A stretch of 64,000 nt of DNA. Source: Luteimonas aquatica. Its GTDB lineage: Bacteria > Pseudomonadota > Gammaproteobacteria > Xanthomonadales > Xanthomonadaceae. The stretch is from assembly GCF_022662575.1 (NCBI RefSeq), contig NZ_JALBFU010000001.1, positions 181,188-245,187 of the forward strand, in the 5' to 3' direction. The position numbers and the translations under genes were made by a program. This document shows positions 54,083-62,349 of the stretch, in pieces (position 1 is the stretch's first letter; the number at the start of each line of letters is the position of its first letter). The notes beneath the pieces were generated by a model, which did not search any database, was not told the origin of the DNA, and worked only from the letters and a program-made list of their open reading frames with translations.

Positions 54083-54922
54083 TTATTGTCCGGCCGGCGC
54101 GCCGGTCTGCTGCGATGGCGCGAGCGGGAATTCCACGACGGCGGGCACGCTCAGCAGCACCTTCGAGCGATAGCTGCCGTTGAAGACGTCCTCTTCCTTC
54201 ACCACCACGCGGCGGGCCTTGTCGATCCAGAAGCGCTGGTAGTTGCCGTGCCCGGGCTTGCCGCTCTCGGTTTCCACCAGCCAGCAGTCGTATGCCGTGC
54301 CGTCGCCGCCGCGCAGCGTGCGCTCGCCGACCACCGTGTAATCGACATCCATCGGCGCGTCCATGCCGACGTCGAACAGGCGGATGCGCAGCGTGCCGCC
54401 CTTTTCATAGGGGAGCAGCGGCAGCAGGACGAGGTCGGAGTGCCAGTTGAGCCACCAGCCGTCCTTCATCGCCGCGAAGCCGGCTTGCATGTTCCGGCGC
54501 GCCTCGTCGGGCAGGTCGCCCTCGATGCTGCCGCGGCCTTGCGCGGGCGCGACCGTCGAGCTGTAGCGCCCGGTCGGGCGGTTCCAGGCCGAGGTCTGCG
54601 ACAGTACCGCCGCGTCGCGCGCGGCGTGGACGGTGCGGGCGGTATGGACCTGGCCGGTCTCGTCCTCCCAGTCCTGCTCGATCACCCAGGCATCGGTGCC
54701 GTCGACGCGCTCGCGTTCGACCCGTGTGCTGGCCAGCATGGTGCGCTTGATGCCGGTGTCCGGCGCGCCGTGCATGTACACCAGATAGGTGAAGTTCGCG
54801 GGGCGCAGGCGATCCAGGTGCAGGTCCGATGCGGCGACCCGGGCCGGTTCCGCGGCGTCGGCCGCGCTAACGGCGGTCATCAGGACCGGGAATAGAAGCT
54901 GAGCGAAACGAAAGGGGCGCAT
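54083..54922 (-). CDS. Exported protein of unknown function
   Basis: A 279-residue protein with a signal peptide (MRPFRFAQLLFPVLMTAVSA, cut near ADAAEP). The mature chain is beta-rich and one domain: VYMHGAPDTGIKRTMLASTR, AWVIEQDWEDETGQVHTART, GDGTAYDCWLVETESGKPGH and RFWIDKARRVVVKEEDVFNG. The layout (exported, early Lys/Arg-rich strand, final 'WIDKarRvVlKe' strand) is like periplasmic lipid or lipoprotein carriers such as DUF3108 proteins, but I cannot confirm the family. It is convergent with the Mrr-type gene, with 31 bases between the stops. Confidence 0.65.
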   Translation of the reverse strand: MRPFRFAQLLFPVLMTAVSAADAAEPARVAASDLHLDRLRPANFTYLVYMHGAPDTGIKRTMLASTRVERERVDGTDAWVIEQDWEDETGQVHTARTVHAARDAAVLSQTSAWNRPTGRYSSTVAPAQGRGSIEGDLPDEARRNMQAGFAAMKDGWWLNWHSDLVLLPLLPYEKGGTLRIRLFDVGMDAPMDVDYTVVGERTLRGGDGTAYDCWLVETESGKPGHGNYQRFWIDKARRVVVKEEDVFNGSYRSKVLLSVPAVVEFPLAPSQQTGAPAGQ

Positions 54923-55161
54923 GGTTCGGGTTCCTGACAGTCTTCATTGATATTCGGCCGGGGCGGGCCAATGGCCAACGAGTGCAGGAAGTCATGCGAT
55001 AACGGGCGTGGAGGATCTGCCCGCTTTCCGATTCGACTGCGTTGCATCGCAGCATGATCGCCGATACGGGAATGGGCGTCTGCGGCGTCCTGACTTATAG
55101 GGGGCGCGTCGGTAGGGACCGGCGGAGTTTTTCAACGACAGGACAACAGGGGGAAAACGTC

Positions 55162-55683
55162 ATGCGCAAGGCGAAGCGGGCTCTGGCGGCGATGGTCATG
55201 ACATTGGCGGTTTTCGAGGCGTCGGCATCAGGCTATGAAATGTGGAACGGTGGTGCCTGGGTCAGAAACGGAACGTTCCTGCTTTCCGGTCCTACCGTTC
55301 TCGTGGTGTCCAATATCCAGATTCCGTGCAATGCGGATTTCGTGGTGCAGATTTCGAACGGTGTGGCCACCGTCATCGGGGCCGATTTTTCCGGAACGAT
55401 GGCTTGCGTCAACATAGACGCATCGACGCCATGGAGCATTTCGCCGCCGGTGGCGGCTGGAATCAATGTGAATCTGACGATCACGACCTATTTATCGGCC
55501 ATGGGAAATTCCTGCCATCTCCCAGTATCGGGTACTCTGACTTACGCCAATCCGAATCCCATGTCGTCTCCAAACGAGTTGGCCTTCAGCGGTCAGTACT
55601 TTCAGTGCAAATTTTCCACCGATAGCGGAACATGGCCCTATAAGCTTTCTACGATGTCACGGATTCGTGCCTACTTTCCCTGA
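55162..55683 (+). CDS. Exported protein of unknown function
   Basis: A 173-residue protein with a signal peptide (MRKAKRALAAMVMTLAVFEA, cut after ASASG) and the ribosome site GGGGGAAAA. The mature part is Ser/Thr/Asn-rich and beta-like (GTFLLSGPTVLVVSNIQIPC, ADFSGTMACVNIDASTPWSI, GNSCHLPVSGTLTYANPNPM) with four cysteines (C-A...MAC, SCHLP, QCKFS). It is less GC-rich than the neighbours. Small exported pilin- or adhesin-like proteins have such composition, but no family is recognised. It lies alone after a 239-bp gap. Confidence 0.65.
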   Translation: MRKAKRALAAMVMTLAVFEASASGYEMWNGGAWVRNGTFLLSGPTVLVVSNIQIPCNADFVVQISNGVATVIGADFSGTMACVNIDASTPWSISPPVAAGINVNLTITTYLSAMGNSCHLPVSGTLTYANPNPMSSPNELAFSGQYFQCKFSTDSGTWPYKLSTMSRIRAYFP

Positions 55684-55716
55684 GAGATCCGTATTCCCGG
55701 TCATGGGCATGCGAGA

Positions 55717-56211
55717 TCAATCGGACTTGCGGGGCAGTGGGGCCGATCCGCGCGTCGCCAGCCAGCGGTCCAGCTGATTGGCGAAGGCCTGGCGGTCGCG
55801 GGCGTGGAAGACCGCGGGGCCGCCGGTCTGCACGCCGGCGCCGCGCAGTTCCTCCATGAAGTTCCGCATCGACAGGCGTTCGGCGATGCTGTCGGCGCTG
55901 TAGCGCTCGCCGCGCGGGTTGACGGCCTGCGCGCCGCGTTCGAGCGCGCGCGCGGCCAGCGGGATGTCCTGGGTGACCACCAGGTCGCCGGGCCGGACCC
56001 GTTCGACGATGGCGTCGTCGGCGGCATCGAAGCCGCCTTGCACCTGCAGGGCGCGCACATTGGGCAAGGCCGACGTGCGCAGCCACTGGTTGGCCACCAG
56101 GGTCACGGCGACCTGCGTCCGTTCGGCGGCGCGGAACAGGATGTCGCGGATCACCGCGGGGCAGGCGTCGGCATCCACCCAGATCTGCGGGTTGCGTGCC
56201 GGTTCGGTCAT
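55717..56211 (-). CDS. yaiI: YaiI/YqxD family protein (UPF0178)
   Basis: A 164-residue protein of the UPF0178 (DUF188) family. Conserved blocks are [80 protein letters not shown], and [20 protein letters not shown] with the final FANQLDRWL. The fold is PIN-like, with acidic residues ([19 protein letters not shown]) able to form a metal site, so an RNA- or nucleotide-acting nuclease is possible; activity is not proven. The start at 56211 overlaps nothing; the next small gene lies 30 bases upstream on the same strand. Confidence 0.92.
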   Translation of the reverse strand: MTEPARNPQIWVDADACPAVIRDILFRAAERTQVAVTLVANQWLRTSALPNVRALQVQGGFDAADDAIVERVRPGDLVVTQDIPLAARALERGAQAVNPRGERYSADSIAERLSMRNFMEELRGAGVQTGGPAVFHARDRQAFANQLDRWLATRGSAPLPRKSD

Positions 56212-56241
56212 CGTACCGTTTCGGTCATGGTGCCGTTTTGG

Positions 56242-56385
56242 TCATTTGGCCGTATCGGGTTCCGGCCTGGCGGCCGCTTTCGCCGCTTCGCGCTCGGCGC
56301 GCTTCTTCGCGTCCTTCTCGTCCTGTTTCTTCTTCTTGGCGAGTTCGCGCTGGCGTTTTTCGAACGAATAGTTGGGCTTGGGCAT
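56242..56385 (-). CDS. Small charged protein (47 aa)
   Basis: A 47-residue protein, MPKPNYSFEKRQRELAKKKK then QDEKDAKKRAEREAAKAAAR, ending PEPDTAK. It is highly charged and predicted to be one long alpha helix after the NYSFEKRQRELAKK segment, which is widely conserved in gammaproteobacteria and betaproteobacteria as a tiny unannotated protein. The stop is 30 bases from the yaiI start on the same strand, so both probably share a transcript. A nucleic-acid or ribosome contact is likely by charge but not shown. The gene is real by its conserved start and typical composition. Confidence 0.7.
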   Translation of the reverse strand: MPKPNYSFEKRQRELAKKKKQDEKDAKKRAEREAAKAAARPEPDTAK

Positions 56386-56543
56386 GGAGGCGGTCGGGGA
56401 CTGGGGCGTGCAGTGTACGAGAATGTCCGCGGCGTGGCGGCCGCGGCGGCATTCGGATTCACGATCGCCTTACTCCTTTTTCACGGTCGTCTTCCCGGCC
56501 CATGTTCGAATGCGCCGGTCGAATCGACATCGGGAGAACGCGA

Positions 56544-56789
56544 ATGAAGACGTCCATCGCCGCCGCCGTCCTGGCGCTGCTGCTGCCCGGCGCCGCCATG
56601 GCGGCCATCGTCCACGTCAGCGGCCACGGCCAGAGCTACGACCCGGGCATCGCGCTGGCGAACGCGCGCGCCGATGCGGCAAGCCAGTGTTCGGCGCAAG
56701 GCGGAACGCCCGTGGAGGAGGTCTACAGCCACGTGACGCGGGCCAATCTCTGGCTGGCGGACTCGATCTGGACTTGCGAAGTGCCGTGA
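56544..56789 (+). CDS. Small exported protein, paralogue of 48371
   Basis: An 81-residue protein with a signal peptide (MKTSIAAAVLALLLPGAAMA, cut after AMA) and GGGAG six bases before the ATG. The mature part IVHVSGHGQSYDPGIALANA, RADAASQCSAQGGTPVEEVY and NLWLADSIWTCEVP contains two cysteines in the same positions as the paralogue at 48371. Both have V-x-G-x-(x)-S-Y...A-N-A...A...C...W...C. Gene lies just downstream of the start of the small charged protein gene on the opposite strand. Function unknown; a small disulphide-bonded secreted factor. Confidence 0.7.
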   Translation: MKTSIAAAVLALLLPGAAMAAIVHVSGHGQSYDPGIALANARADAASQCSAQGGTPVEEVYSHVTRANLWLADSIWTCEVP

Positions 56790-57002
56790 CCGCACGATCG
56801 GCAGGCGGTCGATTCCGCACCCCGAACTAAGGATGCCGCCTGCGCCGTTGCGTCCGGTCGTGACCGATGGCGCGTGCGCAGGAGGCGGACGCGGTTCCCG
56901 TACCGCGTTCCTGTACATCCGGCGACCCCCGCATTAGGCTTGCGCGACGGACGTCGGCGACACGCTCGCGACGGCCGATGTCTTCCATTCGCGAGGCGCA
57001 CG

Positions 57003-58187
57003 ATGTTGCGAGGGTTTGGGGCGTTTCTTCTGGTCGCGGCCACGGCCGCCGTCTTCGGCCCCGCATCGAGCGTGTTCGGTCCCGCGCAGGCCGCCGAGCC
57101 GGCGCGGGTGGTGGGCGCCTACTACCCGGGCGGTTCGGTGGACCGCTACCCGGTCGAGCGAATTCCCGCCGACAAGGTCACGCACCTGTTCTACGCCTTC
57201 GCGCAGATCCGCGACGGCCGCTGCGTGGCCGGCGAGGCCGCGGACGCGCATTTCGCGGCGCTGGCCAAGCTCAAGCGCGAACATCCGCGCCTGCGCACGC
57301 TGATCTCGATCGGCGGCTGGAGCGCGGGCGGGTTTTCGGACGCGGCGCTCACCGCCAAGAGCCGCAAGCGCCTGGTGGCCTCGTGCCTGGCGCTGTTCTT
57401 CCAGCGGCACCGCGGCAGTTTCGACGGCATCGACATCGACTGGGAATATCCGGTCTACGGCGGGCCGCCGGAATTGCCCGCGCGCCCGCAGGACCGGAGC
57501 AACATGACGGCGCTGGTGCGCGAGTTCCGCCGTGCGCTCGACGCGCTCGGGCGGGAGCGCAAGCAGACCTACCTGGTCACCGCCGCGCTGCCGGCGGGGC
57601 GCATGCAGTCGGCCGGCGCCTACGATCCGGCGCGCAGTTTCGAGCTGGATGCGCTGGGCAAGCTGCTCGACTTCATCAACCTGATGACCTACGACATGGG
57701 AACGACGTTCTCCCCCGTGGCCAGCTTCAACGCGCCGCTGCGCGCGGTCGAGAGCGATCCGCTCGCCCCGGAACTGCGGCGCTGGAACAATGTCGAGGGC
57801 GCCGTGGATTACTACCTGCAGCAGGGCGTCCCGGCGAGCAAGCTGGTGCTCGGCGTGCCGTTCTACGGCCGAGGCTATCGCGTGACTTCCGACGCCGGCG
57901 ACGGGCTGTACCAGCCCTACAGCGGCACTTTCCCGGCCGGCGACTACCGCGACATCAAGCGCAAGCTGCTCGGAGACCCGCAGTGGCGGCAGCATTGGGA
58001 CCCGGTGGCGCAGACCCCGTGGCTGTTCCATCCCAAGGAGCGCGCCTTCGTCAGCTACGAGGACCCGAAGTCGATCGCGATCCGCGCCAGGTTCGCGAGG
58101 GAGCGCGACCTGCTGGGCGTGTTCACCTGGGAGCTGACCGCCGACGATGAGCAGGGCAGCCTGCTCGAGGCGATGGCGGGGGAGTAG
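57003..58187 (+). CDS. Glycoside hydrolase family 18 chitinase
   Basis: A 394-residue exported chitinase. The signal peptide is MLRGFGAFLLVAATAAVFGP and is cut near AQAAEP. The TIM barrel has the GH18 marks: VVGAYYPGGSVDRYPVERIP, SIGGWSAGGFSDA, and the catalytic FDGIDIDWEYP with Glu148 as acid; then LMTYDM, GVPFYGRGY and a final GVFTWELTADD. It cleaves beta-1,4-N-acetylglucosamine chains, suiting the predatory or mycoparasitic life of related soil bacteria. No chitin-binding domain is present. The start codon is chosen at 57003; an earlier start at 56874 would add a non-signal tail. The gene is monocistronic. Confidence 0.92.
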   Translation: MLRGFGAFLLVAATAAVFGPASSVFGPAQAAEPARVVGAYYPGGSVDRYPVERIPADKVTHLFYAFAQIRDGRCVAGEAADAHFAALAKLKREHPRLRTLISIGGWSAGGFSDAALTAKSRKRLVASCLALFFQRHRGSFDGIDIDWEYPVYGGPPELPARPQDRSNMTALVREFRRALDALGRERKQTYLVTAALPAGRMQSAGAYDPARSFELDALGKLLDFINLMTYDMGTTFSPVASFNAPLRAVESDPLAPELRRWNNVEGAVDYYLQQGVPASKLVLGVPFYGRGYRVTSDAGDGLYQPYSGTFPAGDYRDIKRKLLGDPQWRQHWDPVAQTPWLFHPKERAFVSYEDPKSIAIRARFARERDLLGVFTWELTADDEQGSLLEAMAGE

Positions 58188-58228
58188 GCCAGGCGGCTGC
58201 CGTCCGGGGGCGAATTTCGCCGGCGGAC

Positions 58229-58603
58229 TCAGCCGGCCGTGCCATGCGGCGCGGGCCGCGCATCCTCGGTCCGCTCCCCGCGCCCGGCGAACACGGCCCA
58301 GATCACCAGGGCGAACAGGCCGGCATCGACGATGTTGAAGCTGAGGCCCACGACCGAGTAGTAGATGCTGATCTGCGAGGAGGACAGGCCGCCTTCGTTG
58401 ACCAGGCGCGGCAGCAGGCCGCCGTGCACGATCGCCTGGACCGCGATCAGCAGCACTTCCGCGACGCAGGCGATCAGCAGCAGCCGGCACGCGCGCGGCG
58501 CCCGGTCCTGCCAGATCAGCGCGAGCGCCCCGCCGGTGAACAGGACCAGCAGCAACGGCAGGTTGCCGGCGAGAATCGCGAAGATCGGAATCAGTTGTGC
58601 CAT
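58229..58603 (-). CDS. Small membrane protein of unknown function
   Basis: A 124-residue protein with about three to four hydrophobic helices (IPIFAILAGNLPLLLVLFTG, LLLIACVAEVLLIAVQAIVH, FNIVDAGLFALVIWAVFAGR). The end (GERTEDARPAPHGTAG) is a short polar tail. It has no recognisable motif and is convergent with the chitinase gene (41 bases between stops). I cannot assign a role. Confidence 0.6.
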   Translation of the reverse strand: MAQLIPIFAILAGNLPLLLVLFTGGALALIWQDRAPRACRLLLIACVAEVLLIAVQAIVHGGLLPRLVNEGGLSSSQISIYYSVVGLSFNIVDAGLFALVIWAVFAGRGERTEDARPAPHGTAG

Positions 58604-58927
58604 CGCGGCGCGTTCCTTGGCTGGGTCGCGGGCAATCTACCAGAAAGATTCCCGGCTCCAGCGGCGGCCATCGCCCGCACGACACGCTCGGCCGGCTGCC
58701 TGTGCGGTGCCTGCTGCGCTCGCGGGGCAAGCCGCGCGGTCCCGTGGGGCGGGCGGATCCCCGTCCCGCGCTTTCCCCGGGGGCTTCGCGATTCGCCGTC
58801 AGCGCGCCTCCGATGTGCGCGCGCTGGCAAGCGCCATCGTGCCGGAGCGGATTGTGTCCCGCATGCGGATTCTGGAAGGATAGAGCGGTCCGCCGTGCGC
58901 TCGCGGGGCGCGGAATCGATTCCATTG
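58604..58927. other. 324-bp gap upstream of the cyclase gene, with a 12-bp palindrome
   Basis: No gene is supported here. Just before the cyclase start is the perfect palindrome GGAATCGATTCC (58912-58923). The same 12 bases occur at 60237-60248 upstream of the fucose operon. No clear -35/-10 pair is seen; the rest is GC-rich. Confidence 0.4.
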
Positions 58928-59956
58928 ATGCTTTCTCCAATGCCGACCACATTCGAAGTGCTGGGAAAATTGGCCGATTCGGTGGCGCAGGCGCGCACGC
59001 TGGAGGGCCTGGTCCGTCCGCTGCTCGAACTGCTGCAGACCGTCACCGGACTGGAATCGACCTATCTGACCACCGTCGACAGCAGCGCCGGCGTGCAGCA
59101 CGTGCTGTTCGCCCGCAACAGCCGCGAGCTGCAGATCCCGGAGGGGCTCTCGGTGCCCTGGGAGGGGACGCTGTGCAGGCGCGCGCTGGAGGAGGGCTGC
59201 GGCTACACCGACGATGTCGCCGGGCGCTGGGGCGATTCCGAGGCTGCGCGCGCGCTGGGCATCGCCAGCTACGCCAGCACGCCGGTGCGCACCGGCGACG
59301 GCGAGCTGTACGGCACGCTGTGCGCGGCCAGCGGCGAGCGCAAGGCGCTGGCCGAGGGCGCGCCGCAGATCCTGCAGATGTTCTCGCAGCTGATCGCCCA
59401 GCAGATCGAGCGCGAGCGCCTGGTGCAGGCCCTGCGCATGGCCAACGACGCGCTGGCCGTCACCGCACTCACCGACGCCACCACGCGCCTGCCCAATCGC
59501 CGCGCGCTGATGGAGGAAATGCGCACCCGCCAGGCCGCGCATGCGCGCAGCGGCGATGCGCTGGTGGTGGCGTTCATCGATCTGGACGGCTTCAAGGCCA
59601 TCAACGACCGCCATGGCCACGATGTCGGCGACCGCTTCCTGATCGCCGTGGGCGGGCGCCTGCAGGGCGCGCTGCGCGGCACGGATTTCGCCGCGCGGCT
59701 GGGCGGCGACGAATTCGTGGTGCTTTCCAGCGTGCCGCGCGATACCGCCGCGCGGGCGGCGGCATCGCTGAAGACGCGCCTGCAGGCGGCCACGGCCGGC
59801 CACTACGCGCTGGATGGGCTGGGCATCGACTACGTCGGCGCCAGCATCGGCATCGCCGTGGCCGTTTCGGGCGAGGACGAGCCGGCGGCGCTGCTGGCGC
59901 AGGCCGACGCGGCGATGTATCGGGCCAAGCGCGAGCGGCGCGGCAGCTTGCACTGA
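58928..59956 (+). CDS. GAF-GGDEF diguanylate cyclase
   Basis: A 342-residue cytoplasmic signalling enzyme. Residues about 8-165 are a GAF-type sensor (SVAQARTLEGLVRPLLELLQ, GYTDDVAGRWGDSEAARALG, IASYASTPVRTGDGELYGTL). After a helical linker (LIAQQIERERLVQALRMANDAL) the GGDEF domain follows, with DATTRLPNRRALMEEM, VAFIDLDGFKAINDRHGHDVGD, the intact active site RLGGDEFVVLSS and GASIGIAVAV. It should make c-di-GMP from GTP, controlled by the GAF ligand. The inhibitory I-site RxxD is not obvious (GTDFAARLGG). The start is MLSPMPTTFEV at 58928 or, four codons later, 58940; neither has a good ribosome site. Confidence 0.9.
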   Translation: MLSPMPTTFEVLGKLADSVAQARTLEGLVRPLLELLQTVTGLESTYLTTVDSSAGVQHVLFARNSRELQIPEGLSVPWEGTLCRRALEEGCGYTDDVAGRWGDSEAARALGIASYASTPVRTGDGELYGTLCAASGERKALAEGAPQILQMFSQLIAQQIERERLVQALRMANDALAVTALTDATTRLPNRRALMEEMRTRQAAHARSGDALVVAFIDLDGFKAINDRHGHDVGDRFLIAVGGRLQGALRGTDFAARLGGDEFVVLSSVPRDTAARAAASLKTRLQAATAGHYALDGLGIDYVGASIGIAVAVSGEDEPAALLAQADAAMYRAKRERRGSLH

Positions 59957-60071
59957 GGCGGCTGCCGTCCGCACGGTTGCCCTGACAGGTCGTGCATCCG
60001 GACCGTCCGGCTCCTGTGCATGAATGACGCGGCCACGCCGGTTCATCACCGGCGAGGCGTGGCGTCGCGAC

Positions 60072-60110
60072 TTGACAAATTCATATATAACTTTCATATT
60101 TGTATATGAA
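60072..60110 (+). promoter_or_regulatory. Sigma-70 promoter with overlapping inverted repeat
   Basis: TTGACA (60072-60077) and CATATT (60095-60100) are 17 bases apart, the best promoter match in the window. An inverted repeat, TTCATATA (60080-60087) with TATATGAA (60103-60110), covers the spacer and the start point, as a repressor operator would. The whole 60078-60114 segment is AT-rich against a GC-rich background. It is 320 bases upstream of the aldo/keto reductase start and is the likely promoter of the fucose operon. The regulator gene is not in this window. Confidence 0.75.
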
Positions 60111-60430
60111 AATTCGTCGATCCAGGCGAATCGACTCTCGCTCGACTTCGCTGGGAGGCGCCGTGCGTAGATCGATCGATTGTGAGAGCAGCGCATCAAT
60201 CGATGCCGATGACGCGACTGGGCCGCGCCGTCGATCGGAATCGATTCCGAGCCCTGCCGCGCAAACGCGCGGCCTTGATCGCCGTCCGCGCAATGGCGCC
60301 CCATGATGCGGGGATGCTGCGCGCGGCGGCTGTCGCGTCGGCGACTCGACGCCGACAGGCAGGCGGAGCCCGTGGCGGTCCGTAACCAGAAGCCGATGCG
60401 GCTGCGTTTACGCTGCGGGAGGCAATGACC
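60111..60430 (+). other. Long leader with palindromes, no supported gene
   Basis: The 320-base stretch between the promoter and the first fucose gene has short ORFs on both strands but none with a ribosome site and sensible codon use. It contains an inverted repeat ATCGATTG (60175-60182) with CAATCGAT (60197-60204) and a perfect palindrome CGGAATCGATTCCG (60236-60249). It may be a regulatory leader or remains of a lost gene. Confidence 0.4.
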
Positions 60431-61477
60431 ATGAATGCAGATGCGACACCAAGGCCGTCCGCGGCGGCGCCGGAGATAGCGGGCAGGACGGTCGGGCGGA
60501 CCGGCTTGCGCCTGTCGCCGCTCGGCTTCGGAGCCGCGCCGATCGGCAATCTGTATGCCGAGGTGGCCGAGGACGAGGCCCTCGCCGCGATCCTGGCGGC
60601 CTACGAGGCCGGCGTCCGCTATTTCGACACGGCGCCGTATTACGGCTACGGGCTCAGCGAGCGCCGCCTGGGTGCCGGGCTGCGGCATGTCCCGCGCGAG
60701 TCGCTGGCGATCTCCACCAAGGTGGGGCGGCGCGTCCACGATGTTCCCGGCGCCGAGGCCGGGCGCGAGGGTTTCGCGGTCGCCGGGCGCGGCGCCGAGT
60801 TCGACTACAGCCGCGACGGCGTGCTGCGCTCGTTCGAAGCGAGCCTGCGCCGGCTCGGCATGGATCGCGTGGACATCCTGCTGCTGCACGACATCGGCCG
60901 GCTGACCCATGGCGAGCGTCATCCCGCCATGCTGCGTCAGGCGCTGGACGAGGCCTTGCCGGCGATGGCCGAGCTGAAGGACGCCGGCGCCTGCCGCGCC
61001 ATCGGCATCGGCGTCAACGAGGAGGACGTGGCCGTCGAGCTGATGCCGCTGTTCCCGCTGGACTGCGTGATGCTGGCCGGGCGCTACACCCTGCTGGAGC
61101 AGCAGGCGTCGCTGCGCGCGATGGAGCAGGCGCAGCGCCTTGGCGTGTCGGTGCTGGTCGCCGGTCCCTACAACTCCGGGCTGATGGGCGATGCGCGCGC
61201 GCCCGGCGCCACCTACGACTACGCCTCGGTCGACGCGCCCACGCTGGCGCGCGCGCAACGCTTCTACGCGATCTGCGCCGAACACGGGGTGGACGTCGGC
61301 GCGGCCGCGCTGCAGTTTCCGCTGGCGCACCCGGCGGTGGCGACGGTGGTGGCCGGCATGCGCGCGGCGCGCGAGGCCTCCAGCGCGGCCATGCGCCTGC
61401 GCACCGCGATTCCCGCCGCGCTGTGGCGCGACCTGCGCGAGGCGGGCCTGCTGGCGCCGGGAGTGCCGACGCCTTGA
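60431..61477 (+). CDS. Aldo/keto reductase, L-fucose dehydrogenase type
   Basis: A 348-residue AKR TIM barrel. The typical catalytic segments are FDTAPYYGYGLSERRLG (Asp, Tyr), SLAISTKVGRRV (Lys) and LLLHDIGRLTHGE (His); the cofactor part is GVSVLVAGPYNSGLM and ALQFPLAHPAVATVVAG. The order with a lactonase, an SDR and an FAH hydrolase matches the non-phosphorylating L-fucose pathway described in Xanthomonas and Burkholderia, where this AKR (D-threo-aldose 1-dehydrogenase/L-fucose dehydrogenase) makes L-fucono-lactone with NAD(P)+. The start MNADATPRP at 60431 is preferred as it is eight bases after GGGAGG; an ATG at 60425 is too close to it. Confidence 0.85.
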   Translation: MNADATPRPSAAAPEIAGRTVGRTGLRLSPLGFGAAPIGNLYAEVAEDEALAAILAAYEAGVRYFDTAPYYGYGLSERRLGAGLRHVPRESLAISTKVGRRVHDVPGAEAGREGFAVAGRGAEFDYSRDGVLRSFEASLRRLGMDRVDILLLHDIGRLTHGERHPAMLRQALDEALPAMAELKDAGACRAIGIGVNEEDVAVELMPLFPLDCVMLAGRYTLLEQQASLRAMEQAQRLGVSVLVAGPYNSGLMGDARAPGATYDYASVDAPTLARAQRFYAICAEHGVDVGAAALQFPLAHPAVATVVAGMRAAREASSAAMRLRTAIPAALWRDLREAGLLAPGVPTP

Positions 61478-62349
61478 GCATCGTCGATGCCCACCTGCAT
61501 TTCTGGCGGCTCGCGCGCGGCGACTACGCCTGGCTGACGCCGGAGAACACCGCGCTGTACCGCGATTTCTCGCCGGCGGACATCGCGCCGGCGCTGAAGG
61601 CGCACGGCGTGCAGTCGGCGGTCGCCGTGCAGGCGGCGGCCACCGAGGCCGAGACCCGCTTCCTGTTCGAGATCGCGCGCGAGCACCCGGTCGTGGCCGG
61701 CGTGGTGGGCTGGACCGATTTCGAGGCGCCGGACGCCGCCGAGCGCATCGCCGCGCTGCACGAGCAGGGGCGTGGGCTGCTGAAGGGATTCCGCCCCATG
61801 GTGCAGGACATCGCCGATGCCGACTGGCTGGCGCGGCCTGCGCTCGATCCCGCGTTCGATGCCCTGGTCGCGCTCGACCTGAGCTTCGACGCCCTGGTCA
61901 GGCCGGCGCATCTGCCGGCGCTGCTCGCGCGCCTGCGCCGGTCCCCCGAGCTGCGCGTGGTCATCGACCATGGCGGCAAGCCGGATATCGGCGGTTCGGG
62001 GTTCGGCGCGTGGGCGGGACAGATCGCGCAGCTGGCGCGGCAGGCCGGGACCGTCTGCAAGCTGTCCGGCCTGCTCACCGAGGCGCAGGAGGACGCGACG
62101 CTGGCGGACCTGCAGCCCTATGCCGCGCACCTGTTCGACAGCTTCGGCCCTTGCCGAATGATGTGGGGCAGCGACTGGCCCGTGGTGACGCTGCGCGCCG
62201 ACTACGCCGTGTGGCTGGCCTCGGCCAAAGCGCTCGTCGGCCGCTACGCGCGCGGCTACGAGGACGAGGTGTTCTCGCAGACGGCGCGGCGCTGTTATCG
62301 ACTGTGGCAGCGCGCGCTGCCGAAACCAACGCAAGGAACCAACGCATGA
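61474..62349 (+). CDS. Amidohydrolase, L-fuconolactonase type
   Basis: A 291-residue amidohydrolase_2 (cog3618) protein starting with a TTG codon that overlaps the previous stop (TTGA). The N-terminal metal site is VDAHLHFWRLARGDYAWLTP, and the core has LLKGFRPMVQD, LRVVIDHGGKPDI and the final MMWGSDWPVV. The conserved HxH, His and Asp residues are in place. Enzymes of this type hydrolyse sugar lactones, here L-fucono-1,5(1,4)-lactone to L-fuconate. The gene order supports this role. The ATG further upstream in this frame overlaps the aldo/keto reductase and lacks sequence conservation. Confidence 0.85.
   Translation: MSIVDAHLHFWRLARGDYAWLTPENTALYRDFSPADIAPALKAHGVQSAVAVQAAATEAETRFLFEIAREHPVVAGVVGWTDFEAPDAAERIAALHEQGRGLLKGFRPMVQDIADADWLARPALDPAFDALVALDLSFDALVRPAHLPALLARLRRSPELRVVIDHGGKPDIGGSGFGAWAGQIAQLARQAGTVCKLSGLLTEAQEDATLADLQPYAAHLFDSFGPCRMMWGSDWPVVTLRADYAVWLASAKALVGRYARGYEDEVFSQTARRCYRLWQRALPKPTQGTNA

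Noticed and set aside
60100-60306. Small regulator gene between promoter and fucose operon
   Set aside because: The ORFs on both strands lack a ribosome site and are rich in Arg/Ser from palindromic DNA; no helix-turn-helix is visible.
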